Source: Comamonadaceae bacterium | GTDB taxonomy: Bacteria; Pseudomonadota; Gammaproteobacteria; Burkholderiales; Burkholderiaceae_C | Direction: 5' to 3' | Length of the DNA stretch: 64,000 nt | Assembly: GCA_947478725.1 (NCBI GenBank) | Contig: CANJWZ010000001.1 | Location: forward strand, 62,001-126,000 | In this document: positions 15,518 through 24,576 of the stretch, one piece after another | How the letters are laid out: each line of letters opens with the position of its first letter | Position numbering within the stretch: position 1 is the stretch's first letter | Notes under the pieces: model-generated | The model's input: the letters and a program-made list of their open reading frames with translations, nothing else | Databases searched by the model: none | Told to the model about the DNA's origin: nothing | Position numbers and translations under genes: made by a program

Positions 15518-16336
15518 TCAGTTTTTGCCTGTTGCGGGCGTTGGGGTCTTTGGCTTGAACTTCGATACCAGCGCAGTGGTCGCCTTGACCAGCAGGTTGG
15601 TGTCGATCCCGACGGCCACGAAGGTGGCGCCGAGTTCGATGTAGCGGCTAGCCAAGGCCTCGTCCGGCGTGAGGATGCCGGCCGCCTTGCCCTCGACCTT
15701 GATGCGGGCGATGGCGTTGGCAATGGCGTCCTGCACATCGGGATGGGCCGGGTTGCCGATCTGGCCCAGCGATGCGGCAAGATCGGCCGGGCCGATGAAG
15801 ACGCCGTCGACGCCCTCGACCGCGAGGATGGCATCGAGGTTGTTGAGCGCGACCCGGGTTTCGACCTGCACCAAAATGCAGATTTGTTCATTGGCCTCAT
15901 GCAAGTAGCGCGGAAAGCGGCCCCAGCGCGCAGCCCGCGCCCCGCCCACACCGCGTATGCCGCCCTTGCCGTCAGCCTGCGGGTAACGCGCGGCGCGTAC
16001 GATGGCTGCGGCCTGCTCGGCCGTGTCGACCATGGGCACCAGCAGGGTCTGGACGCCGACGTCGAGGTACTGCTTGATCAGCGCTTCGCCGATATGACCG
16101 TGGCCCATGGGGACCCGGGCGATGATGTTCACGTCGGGATAAGCTGCGGCCACCTGCAGGTGCTCGAGGATGGTGGTGACGTTGTTGGGCGAATGCTCGC
16201 CGTCGACCAGCATCCAGTCGAACCCGGCGCCGGCGCAGATTTCTGCGGCATAAGGGCTCGCCAGGCCGAGCCACAGGCCGATGCGCAGTTCGCCGGCCTT
16301 CATGGCCTGCTTGAAAGTATTGGCCGGGGTTTTCAT
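15518..16336 (-). CDS. HpcH/HpaI-family 2-keto-3-deoxy acid aldolase
   Basis: This 272-residue class II (metal-dependent) aldolase is of the HpaI type. These enzymes split 4-hydroxy-2-oxo acids into pyruvate and an aldehyde. The catalytic base is His48 in VDGEHSPNN, the metal ligands are Glu159 in QVETR and Asp185 in GPADLA, and the GRVPMG-like segment appears as ARVPMGHG. In this cluster it would act on the 4-hydroxy-2-oxo acid formed by the hydratase at 20149-20961. It lies 15 bases downstream of the TetR gene on the same strand. An aldehyde dehydrogenase stump follows. Confidence 0.88.
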   Translation of the reverse strand: MKTPANTFKQAMKAGELRIGLWLGLASPYAAEICAGAGFDWMLVDGEHSPNNVTTILEHLQVAAAYPDVNIIARVPMGHGHIGEALIKQYLDVGVQTLLVPMVDTAEQAAAIVRAARYPQADGKGGIRGVGGARAARWGRFPRYLHEANEQICILVQVETRVALNNLDAILAVEGVDGVFIGPADLAASLGQIGNPAHPDVQDAIANAIARIKVEGKAAGILTPDEALASRYIELGATFVAVGIDTNLLVKATTALVSKFKPKTPTPATGKN

Positions 16337-16351
16337 GAAAACTGACTTTGA

Positions 16352-16936
16352 TTATTTGAAGAAGATTTTTTCGAGGGCCTGGTCGCGCAGTTCGAGTTTT
16401 TTCTTCTCGGAATAGGCAAAGATGAGCCGCAGCCCGGTGGAAAGGCTGTAATGCATCGCGGCCATCAGCTCCGCATCGCCCGAGGGATTGGCCGCCTTGA
16501 ACTGCTTTTCGAGGTATTCGATGCGCTGACGGTCCACCTTTGCGACGATCTCACGCACAAGGTCATCGGTGCGCGCCCAGGATCGCACAGCGAGTTCCAG
16601 CGCGCCGCCGAACTCCGCAATCGAAGAGCTGATCGACAGGTGGGCCAGCTGGCGCACCCTGTCTTTGGGGTCCTTGGACTTGAACTCGACCTTTTCGATC
16701 ACTCGCAGGGTGGCATGCTCGCGCCAGTCCTGCAGCAGCAAACCCAGCAATTCTTCACGCGACTCGAAGTGCCAGTAAAAACTGCCTTTGGTGACGCCGA
16801 GGCGCTCCGTCAGGAGTGCAATGGTGACCGCATCATGTCCATGACTGGCGAGGATTTCAAGACCCGCTTTTACCCAGTCGCTGCGTTGCAGCTGCACATT
16901 GACCGCAGGCTTGCGGGTACTCTTTTTGGCTACCAA
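16352..16936 (-). CDS. TetR/AcrR-family transcriptional regulator
   Basis: This 194-residue repressor-type protein has an N-terminal helix-turn-helix (TIALLTERLGVTKGSFYWHF) and a helical ligand-binding C-terminal part without recognisable motifs. It begins an operon with the HpaI-type gene. It is divergent from the dehydratase pseudogene, with an 18-bp operator (16980-16997) between. Sites of the same design stand in front of the two other divergent transcription units of the island. I infer that this protein controls all three and that its ligand is a pathway substrate or CoA ester. Confidence 0.9.
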   Translation of the reverse strand: MVAKKSTRKPAVNVQLQRSDWVKAGLEILASHGHDAVTIALLTERLGVTKGSFYWHFESREELLGLLLQDWREHATLRVIEKVEFKSKDPKDRVRQLAHLSISSSIAEFGGALELAVRSWARTDDLVREIVAKVDRQRIEYLEKQFKAANPSGDAELMAAMHYSLSTGLRLIFAYSEKKKLELRDQALEKIFFK

Positions 16937-16979
16937 GAAAACTCCCTATTTATCCGGTTGAGGGGCAGTGACGATTCAT

Positions 16980-16997
16980 ACATACCATGAAGTATGG
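16980..16997. promoter_or_regulatory. operator site A (7-4-7 inverted repeat)
   Basis: ACATACCATGAAGTATGG has arms of seven bases around a four-base spacer, like sites B (18768-18785) and C (28293-28310). It overlaps the ATG of the dehydratase pseudogene (16994) and lies 44 bases upstream of the TetR start, so it could serve for autoregulation. Confidence 0.65.
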
Positions 16998-17770
16998 AAA
17001 ACCAGGCACCTACCCCCGACATCGACAACAACACCGGCCTGTACACCAGCGGCAACACCAGTGTGACAGAAGTCATCAACCCGGCGCAGGTGGCACGGCT
17101 CGCGGCCACTCTCGGCGTTTATCACGCCTGCGAGCACGAGGCAGCCATCCTGTTACCAGGCTGGCACGCGGTTTTTTGCAACGCAATATTAAACGTACAC
17201 GACCTCGCCACAGACGGCCTCCCGGGCGCCGACCTGCGTTGCGAAAGCCGCATCAAAACCATCACACCCAAAACCGGTCGTGCGCGGCCGATGCTGGTCC
17301 TGGCGCTGGAGCGTGAATTCCTGTTGGACAAGGAAGTGTCGGTCATGGAAAACCAGAGCGTGATCGACAAACAGGACAGCGCGGCACCGGCGACAGACGT
17401 CAAAGCCACGGAAAAAGAACGGGATATTGAAGCGTAAGTGAGCATCGGTGAAATCGACGGATTCAGGTTTTCGGCACTGACCTTTAACAGCCACCACATC
17501 CACCACGACGCGCCGTAGACCCTGGGCGTGGAGGCAAAACCCAGCTTGCTGATCCAGGCCAGATTGACCGCCCTGCACCTGCTCCGTTGTTGCACAGCGA
17601 AAGCAGGAAACGGCAATCCTGTCAGTTTTTCATTTCGATCAGGGAGACCGTTTCATTGCCCAGATACCCTTCGGCTGGCAGCTACGTTGGATCGGTCGGC
17701 CAGAACCGTCACCGCCCGGGTTAGCGATTCAAATGACAACACCCTGATGCTTGCAGAAATGCGTTATTGA
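16994..17770 (+). pseudogene. FAS1-like/MaoC-type dehydratase (HTD2/mesaconyl-CoA hydratase-like), decayed
   Basis: One reading frame is interrupted by two in-frame stops: a TAA at 17435-17437 and a TAG at about 17516-17518. The first part has the N-terminal hot-dog pattern (INPAQVARLAATLGV, LPGWHAVFCNAI, then CESRIKTITPKTGRARPM) and appears to have lost a central stretch. After the first stop come FRFSALTFNSHHIHHDAP, the hallmark of the second hot-dog domain, and then a RLAATLD/VTARVSD tail. Members of this family hydrate or dehydrate acyl-CoA esters. The start is supported by ATG 16994, but operator site A overlaps it. The gene is most likely inactive. Confidence 0.75.
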
Positions 17771-17775
17771 AGTTT

Positions 17776-18747
17776 TCAGTTCACGACGAGGTTGGCGTCG
17801 GCGGCTATCTTTTTCCATTTGCGGTAGTCGGCCATCATCATGTCGCCGAACTGTGCCGGCGACATCGGCGTGACATCCACGTCGAGCTTGCGCACCGCCG
17901 CGATGACCTCAGGGTTGGCCATTGCTTTTGCAAATGCGTCCGATATCTGTTTGGCGATGGGCGCGGGCGTTCCGGCGGCCATCGTAAAGCCGTACCAGAA
18001 GCCGCTTTCAAGTCCGGGCACACCGGCTTCGTTGAAGGTGGGTGCATCGGGGTATGCCGGCAGCCTGTTTTTGGCTGCCACGGCCAGAACCTTGATGCTG
18101 CCCTTTTGCAGCAGTGCGGCCGAGGATGCGAGCGTGCCGAAAGTCAACGTCACGCGGCCCGTCGACGTTTCTGTCAACGCCTGTGTTATGCCCGTGAAGG
18201 GAACGTGAATCATCTTGATGTTGTAGGCGGCGCTGATGAATTCGAAGGCCACCTGGTGCAGCGTGCCCACGCCCGGCGTGCCATAGCTGAATTTTTCGGG
18301 CGTAGGTTTGGCCTGACGCACAAAATCCTGCAGGCTGGTGAAGGGTGCCGGATTGGCACTGACCAGCATCATGGGCTGGTTGCCGATCAGCCCGACCGGA
18401 GCGAGCTCGCTCATCTCGTAAGGCGAGTTGCGTTTGGTGGCTGCGCTGACGCCTGCCACGTTCGATGTCATGAGCAACGTGTAACCGTCCGGCTTGCCCT
18501 TGGCTACAAATGCCACGCCGATATCACCGCCGGCGCCCGGCTTGTTTTCGACCACAACCGGTTGCTTCAGGATTTCGGACATGTGCGGCGCGATCAGGCG
18601 CGGCAGGATGTCGTTGGTTGCGCCCGGCGCGTAGGGAACGATGATCTTGATGGCCCGGGACGGAAACCCAGCCTCGAGCTGCGCAAGGGCCGGCGCGGCG
18701 ACAGCAGCCAGGCACGCCGCCATTAAAAATGATCTGCGGAAATTCAT
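17776..18747 (-). CDS. TctC/Bug-family periplasmic solute-binding protein (2)
   Basis: This 323-residue exported receptor has a signal peptide (MNFRRSFLMAACLAAVAAPA, cleaved near LAQ) and the Bug pattern IKIIVPYAPGATNDILPR. A GKPDGYTLLMTS segment follows. It has no TctAB partners in the window. It is divergent from the CoA transferase gene, with operator site B in the promoter region, so I place it in the TetR regulon. It probably binds an aromatic acid or related carboxylate used by the island. Confidence 0.9.
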   Translation of the reverse strand: MNFRRSFLMAACLAAVAAPALAQLEAGFPSRAIKIIVPYAPGATNDILPRLIAPHMSEILKQPVVVENKPGAGGDIGVAFVAKGKPDGYTLLMTSNVAGVSAATKRNSPYEMSELAPVGLIGNQPMMLVSANPAPFTSLQDFVRQAKPTPEKFSYGTPGVGTLHQVAFEFISAAYNIKMIHVPFTGITQALTETSTGRVTLTFGTLASSAALLQKGSIKVLAVAAKNRLPAYPDAPTFNEAGVPGLESGFWYGFTMAAGTPAPIAKQISDAFAKAMANPEVIAAVRKLDVDVTPMSPAQFGDMMMADYRKWKKIAADANLVVN

Positions 18748-18767
18748 TTCTGCTTTCTTTTATTGAA

Positions 18768-18785
18768 CAATACTGTACGGTATGG
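18768..18785. promoter_or_regulatory. operator site B (7-4-7 inverted repeat)
   Basis: CAATACTGTACGGTATGG has the same arm and spacer lengths as sites A and C; five of the seven arm positions pair. It lies between the divergent TctC (2) gene (start 18747) and CoA transferase gene (start 18886), where a bound repressor could control both. Confidence 0.65.
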
Positions 18786-18885
18786 TACTGGCATCCGTTC
18801 ACTGGTGTATTCGCGTAAACCCCAGAAGCGGCAAGTGCGGTGCAGTCGCCATAATCTCTTGTATGAAGCCACTGAAAGCACGTTA

Positions 18886-20118
18886 ATGCCAGCGAAGCCA
18901 GCAGACACCTCACCCCCAGCAGTCATGCCCGGAGCCCTCGCCGGCATCAAGGTGCTGGACCTCACCACCGTCCTGATGGGGCCCTACGCAACGCAGATCC
19001 TCGGAGACCATGGCGCCGACATCATCAAGATCGAAGCGCCGGGCGGGGACACCTTCCGGTATCCGGGTCCGTCGCGGCACCGTGACATGGGACCCATGTT
19101 CATGAACACCAACCGCAACAAGCGCAGCCTGGTGATGGACCTGAAAAAGCCTGAGGCACGCATGGCGCTGCTGGAAATGGCAAAGTCTGCCGAGGTGGTC
19201 GTCTATAACGTGCGCCCGGCAGCCATGGTGCGGCTCAAACTCACCTATGAGGACTTCAGGGCGGTCAACTCGTCCATCATTTACGTAGGCGCGTTCGGTT
19301 TCGGACAGGACGGCCCTTATGCTGCGCGGCCCGCCTTCGACGATGTGATCCAGGCAGCCTGCGGCATCGCCGACCTGGCCTCCCGAGCCTACGGCAATGG
19401 CAAGCCTTCCTACTCGCCGGTCAATCTGTGCGACCGCGTGGTGGGTCTGCACCTCGTGAGTTCAATCCTCGCGGCCATCGTCGCCAAAGAGCGCACCGGC
19501 AAAGGCCAGGAGGTACAGGTTCCGATGTTCGAGACCATGGCTACATTTGTGCTGGGCGACCATCTGGGCTGGCGCACCTACGACTTCAACGAAGGCGACA
19601 TGTGCTACGCGCGCATCATGACGCAGTTCCGCCGCCCATTCGCCACCAAAGACGGCTACATGTGCATCATTCCGTACGTCGACCAGCACTGGCTCAGCCT
19701 GCTGACACGGCTGGGCCGAACGGACCTGCTGGACGACCCGCGCTTCAAGTCACAAACCAGCCGCTCGCAAAACATCACCGTGGTCTACGGATTTGTCGAC
19801 GAAGCCGCGGCGTTGTTTACCAATGCCGAATGGCTCATCATCCTGGATGAGCTGGACATACCTCACATGCCGGTGTTGTCGGTGGAGGACCTGCTGATTG
19901 ATCCGCACCTCGAGCAGGTGGGTTTGTTCGACCGCGTCGATCATCCCACCGAAGGCGAGATCACCGTGATGCGGCCGACAGCCATCTTCAGCGAGACCCC
20001 GCAAAGCGTGCGCCGGCATGCACCGAACATCGGGGAGCACAGCCAGCAGATTTTGCGTGAAGCGGGTTTTACGGACGACCACATCGAAGAACTGATGGCG
20101 TGTGGCGCCGTGCAGTAA
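18886..20118 (+). CDS. CaiB/BaiF-family (class III) CoA transferase
   Basis: This 410-residue class III CoA transferase moves CoA between carboxylic acids through an aspartyl intermediate. The N-terminus GIKVLDLTTVLMGPYATQIL and the segment KIEAPGGDTFR are typical. The likely catalytic Asp lies in RPAFDDVIQA. I prefer the ATG at 18886 (MPAKPADTSP) to an upstream frame opening at 18763, because the latter would run through operator site B. It may activate the pathway substrate to a CoA ester, alongside or instead of the AMP-forming ligase at 26702-28264. Confidence 0.88.
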   Translation: MPAKPADTSPPAVMPGALAGIKVLDLTTVLMGPYATQILGDHGADIIKIEAPGGDTFRYPGPSRHRDMGPMFMNTNRNKRSLVMDLKKPEARMALLEMAKSAEVVVYNVRPAAMVRLKLTYEDFRAVNSSIIYVGAFGFGQDGPYAARPAFDDVIQAACGIADLASRAYGNGKPSYSPVNLCDRVVGLHLVSSILAAIVAKERTGKGQEVQVPMFETMATFVLGDHLGWRTYDFNEGDMCYARIMTQFRRPFATKDGYMCIIPYVDQHWLSLLTRLGRTDLLDDPRFKSQTSRSQNITVVYGFVDEAAALFTNAEWLIILDELDIPHMPVLSVEDLLIDPHLEQVGLFDRVDHPTEGEITVMRPTAIFSETPQSVRRHAPNIGEHSQQILREAGFTDDHIEELMACGAVQ

Positions 20119-20148
20119 CAGCCCCGCTTGCCTCAGTCACCGCGGCGT

Positions 20149-20961
20149 CTAGACAAACCTGAAAGCGATGCTTCCCAGCGGCCCGTAGTCGGCATGGAAG
20201 GTGTCGCCGGCCACTGCGGGGGTGGGCCGGGTAAATGAGCCGCCCAATACGATCTCCCCCGCATCCAGGAACTCCCCCCACGCCGCCAGCTTGTTGGCAA
20301 GCCAGGCCACGCCTGTTGCCGGGTGGTTCAGCACCGCCGCAGCCACGCCAGATTCCTCGATCACGCCGTTTTTGTACAGCAGGGCGCTGACCCAGCGCAA
20401 GTCCACCGCGTTCGGCTTGACCGGCCGCCCGCCAGTGATGATGCCCGCGTTGGCCGCGTTGTCCGAGATGGTGTCTAAAACCTTGCGCATGGCTCTGGTG
20501 TGACGGTCGAACTGTTCGATGCGTGAATCGATGATTTCAATCGAAGGGACCACGTAGTCTGTGGCCTCCAGCACCTCGAAAATCGTGACGTTGGGGCCCT
20601 GCAATTTTTTGCCGAGCACAAATGCCAGCTCGACTTCAACGCGCGGCGCAATGAAGCGCGACATCGGTATGTCGCTGCCTTCGGGGAAAAACATGTCGTC
20701 CAGCAGGGTGCCGTAATCGGGCTCGGTGATATTGCTGGACAACTGCATCGCACGCGAGGTGAGACCGATCTTGTGCCCGCGCACCTTGCGGCCTTCGGCA
20801 ATCTTCATCTTCACCCAGGCGCGGGATATCTTGTAGCCGTCCTCGATCGTCATGCCGGGGTAGCGCTTCGAAAAATGCTCAAGCTGCACCCGGCTTTTTT
20901 CGGACTGGTTCAGCTCGGCAGCGAGCTGGTCTATGAGGTTTTCGTCAAACATGTCGCTCAT
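20149..20961 (-). CDS. 2-oxopent-4-enoate hydratase / MhpD-family enzyme
   Basis: This 270-residue enzyme is the right length for MhpD-type 2-hydroxypenta-2,4-dienoate hydratases and the related 4-oxalocrotonate decarboxylases. Family features are [12 protein letters not shown], the acidic [13 protein letters not shown] segment, and the end [15 protein letters not shown]. In this cluster it would hydrate the dienoate released by the hydrolase to give 4-hydroxy-2-oxovalerate or a homologue for the HpaI-type aldolase. The start at 20961 overlaps the hydrolase stop in an ATGA, so the two are translationally coupled. A longer frame to 21099 lies inside the hydrolase gene and is not credible. Confidence 0.88.
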   Translation of the reverse strand: MSDMFDENLIDQLAAELNQSEKSRVQLEHFSKRYPGMTIEDGYKISRAWVKMKIAEGRKVRGHKIGLTSRAMQLSSNITEPDYGTLLDDMFFPEGSDIPMSRFIAPRVEVELAFVLGKKLQGPNVTIFEVLEATDYVVPSIEIIDSRIEQFDRHTRAMRKVLDTISDNAANAGIITGGRPVKPNAVDLRWVSALLYKNGVIEESGVAAAVLNHPATGVAWLANKLAAWGEFLDAGEIVLGGSFTRPTPAVAGDTFHADYGPLGSIAFRFV

Positions 20962-21812
20962 ATCCGTTGCAGATCCTGCGTGAAAGCCAGTGTCTGTTCG
21001 ATAAATTCCCTTTCGCGCTCGATCTGCACCCAATGGCCGCAGTTGGCAAAAATGTGCAGATCGGCGTTCGGGCATTCGTGTGCAATGCGGATGCCGCATT
21101 CCAGCGGCACGCGTTCGTCATGCCGGCCGTGCAGTACCAGGATGGGTGTGGTGATGGTGCGCAGGTCTTCTTCGGGGATGCCTTTGACCTCGCGCACCAG
21201 GCCGCCTTCCGCGGGCTCGGGGAACAGCTTTCGGTAAGCCTCCATGCCACCGGCCAGTTTTGTCACTTCGTGGCGCAGCCGCACCATCTCGTTGGTCACA
21301 AATTTCGGGTCTTTTGGAAAGCTGCGCAGCAACTCGGCCATGTTTTCGAGCGAAGGCTCGTAATACCAGGAACGGGCGGCGGAGGCTCGTTGCGGAAAAC
21401 TGCCTGCCGGTGTCCCCATCAGGATCATGCGGTCCACACGGTGCGCATTCCGGATCGCGAGCGCGAGCGACAGCGCGCCGCCAAAGGAGTTGCCGACCAG
21501 GATGGCCTTTTCGATGTTCAGCGCGTCCATGAAGCCGAGCAGGTGTTGCACCCACAACTTGATGGAGTATTTGGTTCCCTCAGGCCGTTCGGTAAAACCA
21601 AAACCGATGATGTCGGGCACCAGCACACGGAAGTGTTTTGCGAGCGCCGGCATCACGCCATGCCAGTTTTCCCACCCGGTAACACCAGCGCCCGAGCCGT
21701 GCAACAGGATCATCGGATGGCCTTTACCGACGTCGTGGTAATTGGTCTCAACGCCGTTGGCGGTGATGAATTTGCCGATGGCGGGATGCTTGATTTTCGC
21801 GTGGTTTCCCAT
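20958..21812 (-). CDS. alpha/beta hydrolase, meta-cleavage product (C-C) hydrolase type
   Basis: This 284-residue hydrolase resembles BphD, MhpC and CarC, which split the C-C bond of ring-cleavage products. The catalytic triad is visible: Ser109 in GNSFGG, Asp232 in HGRHDERVP and His260 in NCGHW. The oxyanion region [13 protein letters not shown] (from residue 38) is characteristic of this subgroup. It lies between the dehydrogenase and hydratase genes of a meta-cleavage operon and should release 2-hydroxypenta-2,4-dienoate plus an acid. Confidence 0.9.
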   Translation of the reverse strand: MGNHAKIKHPAIGKFITANGVETNYHDVGKGHPMILLHGSGAGVTGWENWHGVMPALAKHFRVLVPDIIGFGFTERPEGTKYSIKLWVQHLLGFMDALNIEKAILVGNSFGGALSLALAIRNAHRVDRMILMGTPAGSFPQRASAARSWYYEPSLENMAELLRSFPKDPKFVTNEMVRLRHEVTKLAGGMEAYRKLFPEPAEGGLVREVKGIPEEDLRTITTPILVLHGRHDERVPLECGIRIAHECPNADLHIFANCGHWVQIEREREFIEQTLAFTQDLQRI

Positions 21813-21829
21813 GGTGTCTCCTGTTTGGC

Positions 21830-22627
21830 TCAGACGGAGCGGGCGCCGGTCCCGCCATCGCTCATGAAAATTTCGCCCGTCACCGCGCGTGAATTCAGCG
21901 CACTGGCCAGCAGCACATACAAGCCGGTGTGGTCTTCAGGCCTTTGCCCGAAACCGAGCAGCACACCGGCCGCCATGCGCTCGTCGAACTGTGCGGGGTT
22001 GGCATTGATACTGCGCTCCGTCTGCCCCAGCGCTTCGGTGCCGCTCAAGCCTGTGAGAGTACCGCCGGGGCCGACGCCATTCACGCGGATGTCGGGCGCC
22101 AGCTCCAACGCTAGCTGCTTGATCATGCCGACCACCGCATGTTTACCCATGGTGTACAGAATCCCGCCACCGCCGGAGTTGAAGCTGGCCACCGATGCGG
22201 TGAAGATGATGCTGCCGCGGCTGGCGATCAATGCCTCCCGGCCCGCCATCGCGGCGTACAGGTAACCGCGCAGGTTGATCGCAAAAAGTTCGTCCATGGT
22301 TTGCGCCATGGATGCACCGGTGTAGCTGCGCAGAGGCCTGCGAAAGTCGAACACGCCTGCGTTGCCGACCACCGTGTCGAGCCGGCCGAATTGTTTCAGC
22401 GCTAAGGACACGGCGGCTTCATGGTCCGCATACTGGCGGACATCGCCCGCAACAGTGGCGATGCGGCCGGGATGCGCGTCAGCCAGGGTTTTCAGGCCAG
22501 CGGCATCACGGTCGAGCACCACTACGCCTGCCGCACCTTCCTTGATGTAGCGCTCGACCACTGCGCGACCTATGCCATCGGCGCCCCCAGTGATGAAGGC
22601 CACCTGCCCTTCAAGCCAGCCGCTCAT
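21830..22627 (-). CDS. SDR-family cis-dihydrodiol dehydrogenase (BphB/HcaB-like)
   Basis: This 265-residue short-chain dehydrogenase has the NAD-binding TGGADGIG motif (13-20), NAG at 89-91 and catalytic Ser145, Tyr158 and Lys162 (YTMGK). Several stretches, including SRGSIIFTASVASF, LELAPDIRVNGVGPGG and TGEIFMSDGGTG, are those of the BphB/HcaB dihydrodiol dehydrogenases. It would oxidise the cis-dihydrodiol made by the Rieske dioxygenase to a catechol. It follows the beta subunit gene by 10 bases. Confidence 0.88.
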   Translation of the reverse strand: MSGWLEGQVAFITGGADGIGRAVVERYIKEGAAGVVVLDRDAAGLKTLADAHPGRIATVAGDVRQYADHEAAVSLALKQFGRLDTVVGNAGVFDFRRPLRSYTGASMAQTMDELFAINLRGYLYAAMAGREALIASRGSIIFTASVASFNSGGGGILYTMGKHAVVGMIKQLALELAPDIRVNGVGPGGTLTGLSGTEALGQTERSINANPAQFDERMAAGVLLGFGQRPEDHTGLYVLLASALNSRAVTGEIFMSDGGTGARSV

Positions 22628-22637
22628 GATTGCCTCT

Positions 22638-23216
22638 TCACAAGAAAACGTTCAGGTTTTTGGCCAGCAGCACGCTTTGCGTCGTGACGATCAGGCGTGA
22701 AGCGATGCGCAGCATGCCGTCATCGCCACGCCGCAATATATCGGTGCGGCGCCCGGTGATCCAGAACTCCTCGACATCACCGCGGCCGCGGCAATTGACA
22801 AAGGACGAATACACCTTGAACTCGTTGGGCTTGTCGGTCAGCTCGGACTCGATGTTGGAGATAACGTGTACCGAACGGGTCGGCGGGTCTTCCGCCCACG
22901 CGGTGGGGTCGAGAAAACGCGTGACCCGGCGCCGCATGTTGAGCATGTCGTCGTCGAAGAAAGCCATGCGCTTCGGGTCAAGCCTGGGCGTCTTGTCCTT
23001 TCGGTGCCGGGCCTGTATGCCCGGCATCCAGTAGTGGATGTCTTCGGTCATCATGCCGAGCCACTCCTCGTAGCGCTCTTCGTCCAGGATGCGGGCTTCC
23101 CTGTATAGGAACTGGCTGATTTCAAAGACCAGCTCCATGGGTGCAAGGGAAGGCGGCGGCGGCGTTACCGGTTTTTTCAGGACGGGCGTTTCACCCATGA
23201 CGAACTTCATGCTCAC
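22638..23216 (-). CDS. aromatic-ring-hydroxylating dioxygenase, beta subunit
   Basis: This 192-residue protein is a small subunit of a Rieske dioxygenase (NTF2-like fold). Typical segments are EISQFLYREARILDEERYEEWL and the FRRGDDGMLRIASRLI-type C-terminus, here LRRGDDGMLRIASRLIV. The beta subunit shapes the alpha3beta3 oligomer and does not carry the iron centres. Its start overlaps the alpha subunit stop by four bases, so synthesis is coupled. Confidence 0.92.
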   Translation of the reverse strand: MSMKFVMGETPVLKKPVTPPPPSLAPMELVFEISQFLYREARILDEERYEEWLGMMTEDIHYWMPGIQARHRKDKTPRLDPKRMAFFDDDMLNMRRRVTRFLDPTAWAEDPPTRSVHVISNIESELTDKPNEFKVYSSFVNCRGRGDVEEFWITGRRTDILRRGDDGMLRIASRLIVTTQSVLLAKNLNVFL

Positions 23217-24550
23217 AGACTCCTCTCGTCACACATCAGCTCCATCCAGCGCCTGTAAAAAGCGAGCTGGTTGGCGTCGTTGTATTTGCGCAGATGCACA
23301 TTGCCCTTGAGCTCTTCGTGTTCAATCCTGCTGTCGATACCCAGCCCGTAATGCAGCTTTTGCCGGCGCGTGACCACACCCAGATTGGTGGCCGTGGCGT
23401 TTTCCCAGTTGTCACCGTCGTCCATCTCCAGCACGCCGGAAGGCGAGAAGCTGCGCATCACGCCTCTCATGTACATGGTCTTGAGCGCCTCGGGCGCCGA
23501 CTTGTTGACCAGCACCCAGGTGTGAAGCTCGATCTTCGACGGGCCTTTCGGGTGCCAGGTGCGGAAGGTGTTTTGCCCCGGCAGGAAGGAGGTGTGGGGA
23601 AACAAATTGGCCGAGCTGATGGAGCCGATCATGCGCGAGCGCAGCTTGCCCAGGCGGGCGATCACCTTCGCATCGTTCTCTTTCAGGTAGTCGAGGATGT
23701 CCTGCTCGCCGAGCACCATGGCGTTGCCGATCTGGTCCAGGCCGAACTGCCAGCAATGGCCATTCATGTTGGCCTGGTATACCTTGGACTGGTCGTACTT
23801 GTTGTCCACGCCCTTCCCAAACAGCGCGACAGCGCCGGAGTTGTGCGTCCATGCTGCGTGGTAGGAGTCCCCTGCAAAGTTTTCGGAAGGGTACTTCCAG
23901 TTGCACGCCATGTGCGACTTGATGTTACCCGGCAAAAACTCGGTGCCGCCGGGGTCGTTGTCGAGCAGGATGTCAAGGTACCAGCGGTAGTCGCCAAGGA
24001 ATTGTTCCAGGCTTTCGGCTTCCTCATTGAAAGTAGCAAAAACCAGGCCCTTGTAGCTTTCGACGCGTGCCTTGCGGATACCCAGTTCACTCTTCTTGAA
24101 GTCGCGGCAGGTGTTGTTGTAAAGCTCTTCCTGCGGAAGACCCACCAAAACGCCGGCGCTGTCGAACGTCCAGCCGTGGTAGTTGCAGGTAAAGCGGCGC
24201 TTGTTGCCGGCCTCTGCCAGGCAGATCTTGTTACCCCTGTGGGTGCATGAGTTGAGGAAGACATTGACCTTGCCATCCTGCCCACGCGTGACAATGACGC
24301 CGTCTTCTCCCATGAAGGTCGTGAGGAAGTCGCCGTATTCGGCCACCTGGCTTTCGTGGGCCACGAACAACCATGTGCGGGCAAAGATGCGCTCCATCTC
24401 CAGACTGTAGATTTCGTCGTCCCAGTAAAGGCGGCGGTCTATGCTGCCGTTCTCGAAATCGACCAACGCCCGCAGCGTTTCGTGCGTGATGGGCTCACGG
24501 CGTTCACGGTTGCGCGGAATCTCGTTGATGGGGATCGTTTTGGTCAGCAT
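23213..24550 (-). CDS. aromatic-ring-hydroxylating dioxygenase, Rieske alpha subunit
   Basis: This 445-residue catalytic subunit adds both atoms of O2 to an aromatic ring to give a cis-dihydrodiol. The Rieske [2Fe-2S] ligands are Cys102 and His104 (CTHRG) and Cys122 and His125 (CNYHGW). The mononuclear iron site is GDSYHAAWTH, with the bridging Asp228 and ligands His231 and His236, plus an Asp in the DDGDN segment at 377-381. No ferredoxin or ferredoxin reductase gene is present in the island, so electron supply must come from elsewhere. The regiospecificity and substrate cannot be read from the sequence. Confidence 0.93.
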   Translation of the reverse strand: MLTKTIPINEIPRNRERREPITHETLRALVDFENGSIDRRLYWDDEIYSLEMERIFARTWLFVAHESQVAEYGDFLTTFMGEDGVIVTRGQDGKVNVFLNSCTHRGNKICLAEAGNKRRFTCNYHGWTFDSAGVLVGLPQEELYNNTCRDFKKSELGIRKARVESYKGLVFATFNEEAESLEQFLGDYRWYLDILLDNDPGGTEFLPGNIKSHMACNWKYPSENFAGDSYHAAWTHNSGAVALFGKGVDNKYDQSKVYQANMNGHCWQFGLDQIGNAMVLGEQDILDYLKENDAKVIARLGKLRSRMIGSISSANLFPHTSFLPGQNTFRTWHPKGPSKIELHTWVLVNKSAPEALKTMYMRGVMRSFSPSGVLEMDDGDNWENATATNLGVVTRRQKLHYGLGIDSRIEHEELKGNVHLRKYNDANQLAFYRRWMELMCDERSL

Positions 24551-24576
24551 GCTGTTGAAATCCTGCGTTTAAAAAA

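Noticed and set aside
17767..18726. 319-codon plus-strand frame
   Set aside because: It mirrors the TctC (2) gene, whose signal peptide and Bug motifs are clear. The product is rich in His, Arg and Gly, typical of antisense frames here.
20967..22265. 432-codon open frame on the plus strand
   Set aside because: It is antisense to the hydrolase and SDR genes, which carry complete catalytic motifs. High-GC codon bias opens long shadow frames; the translated product has no recognisable pattern.
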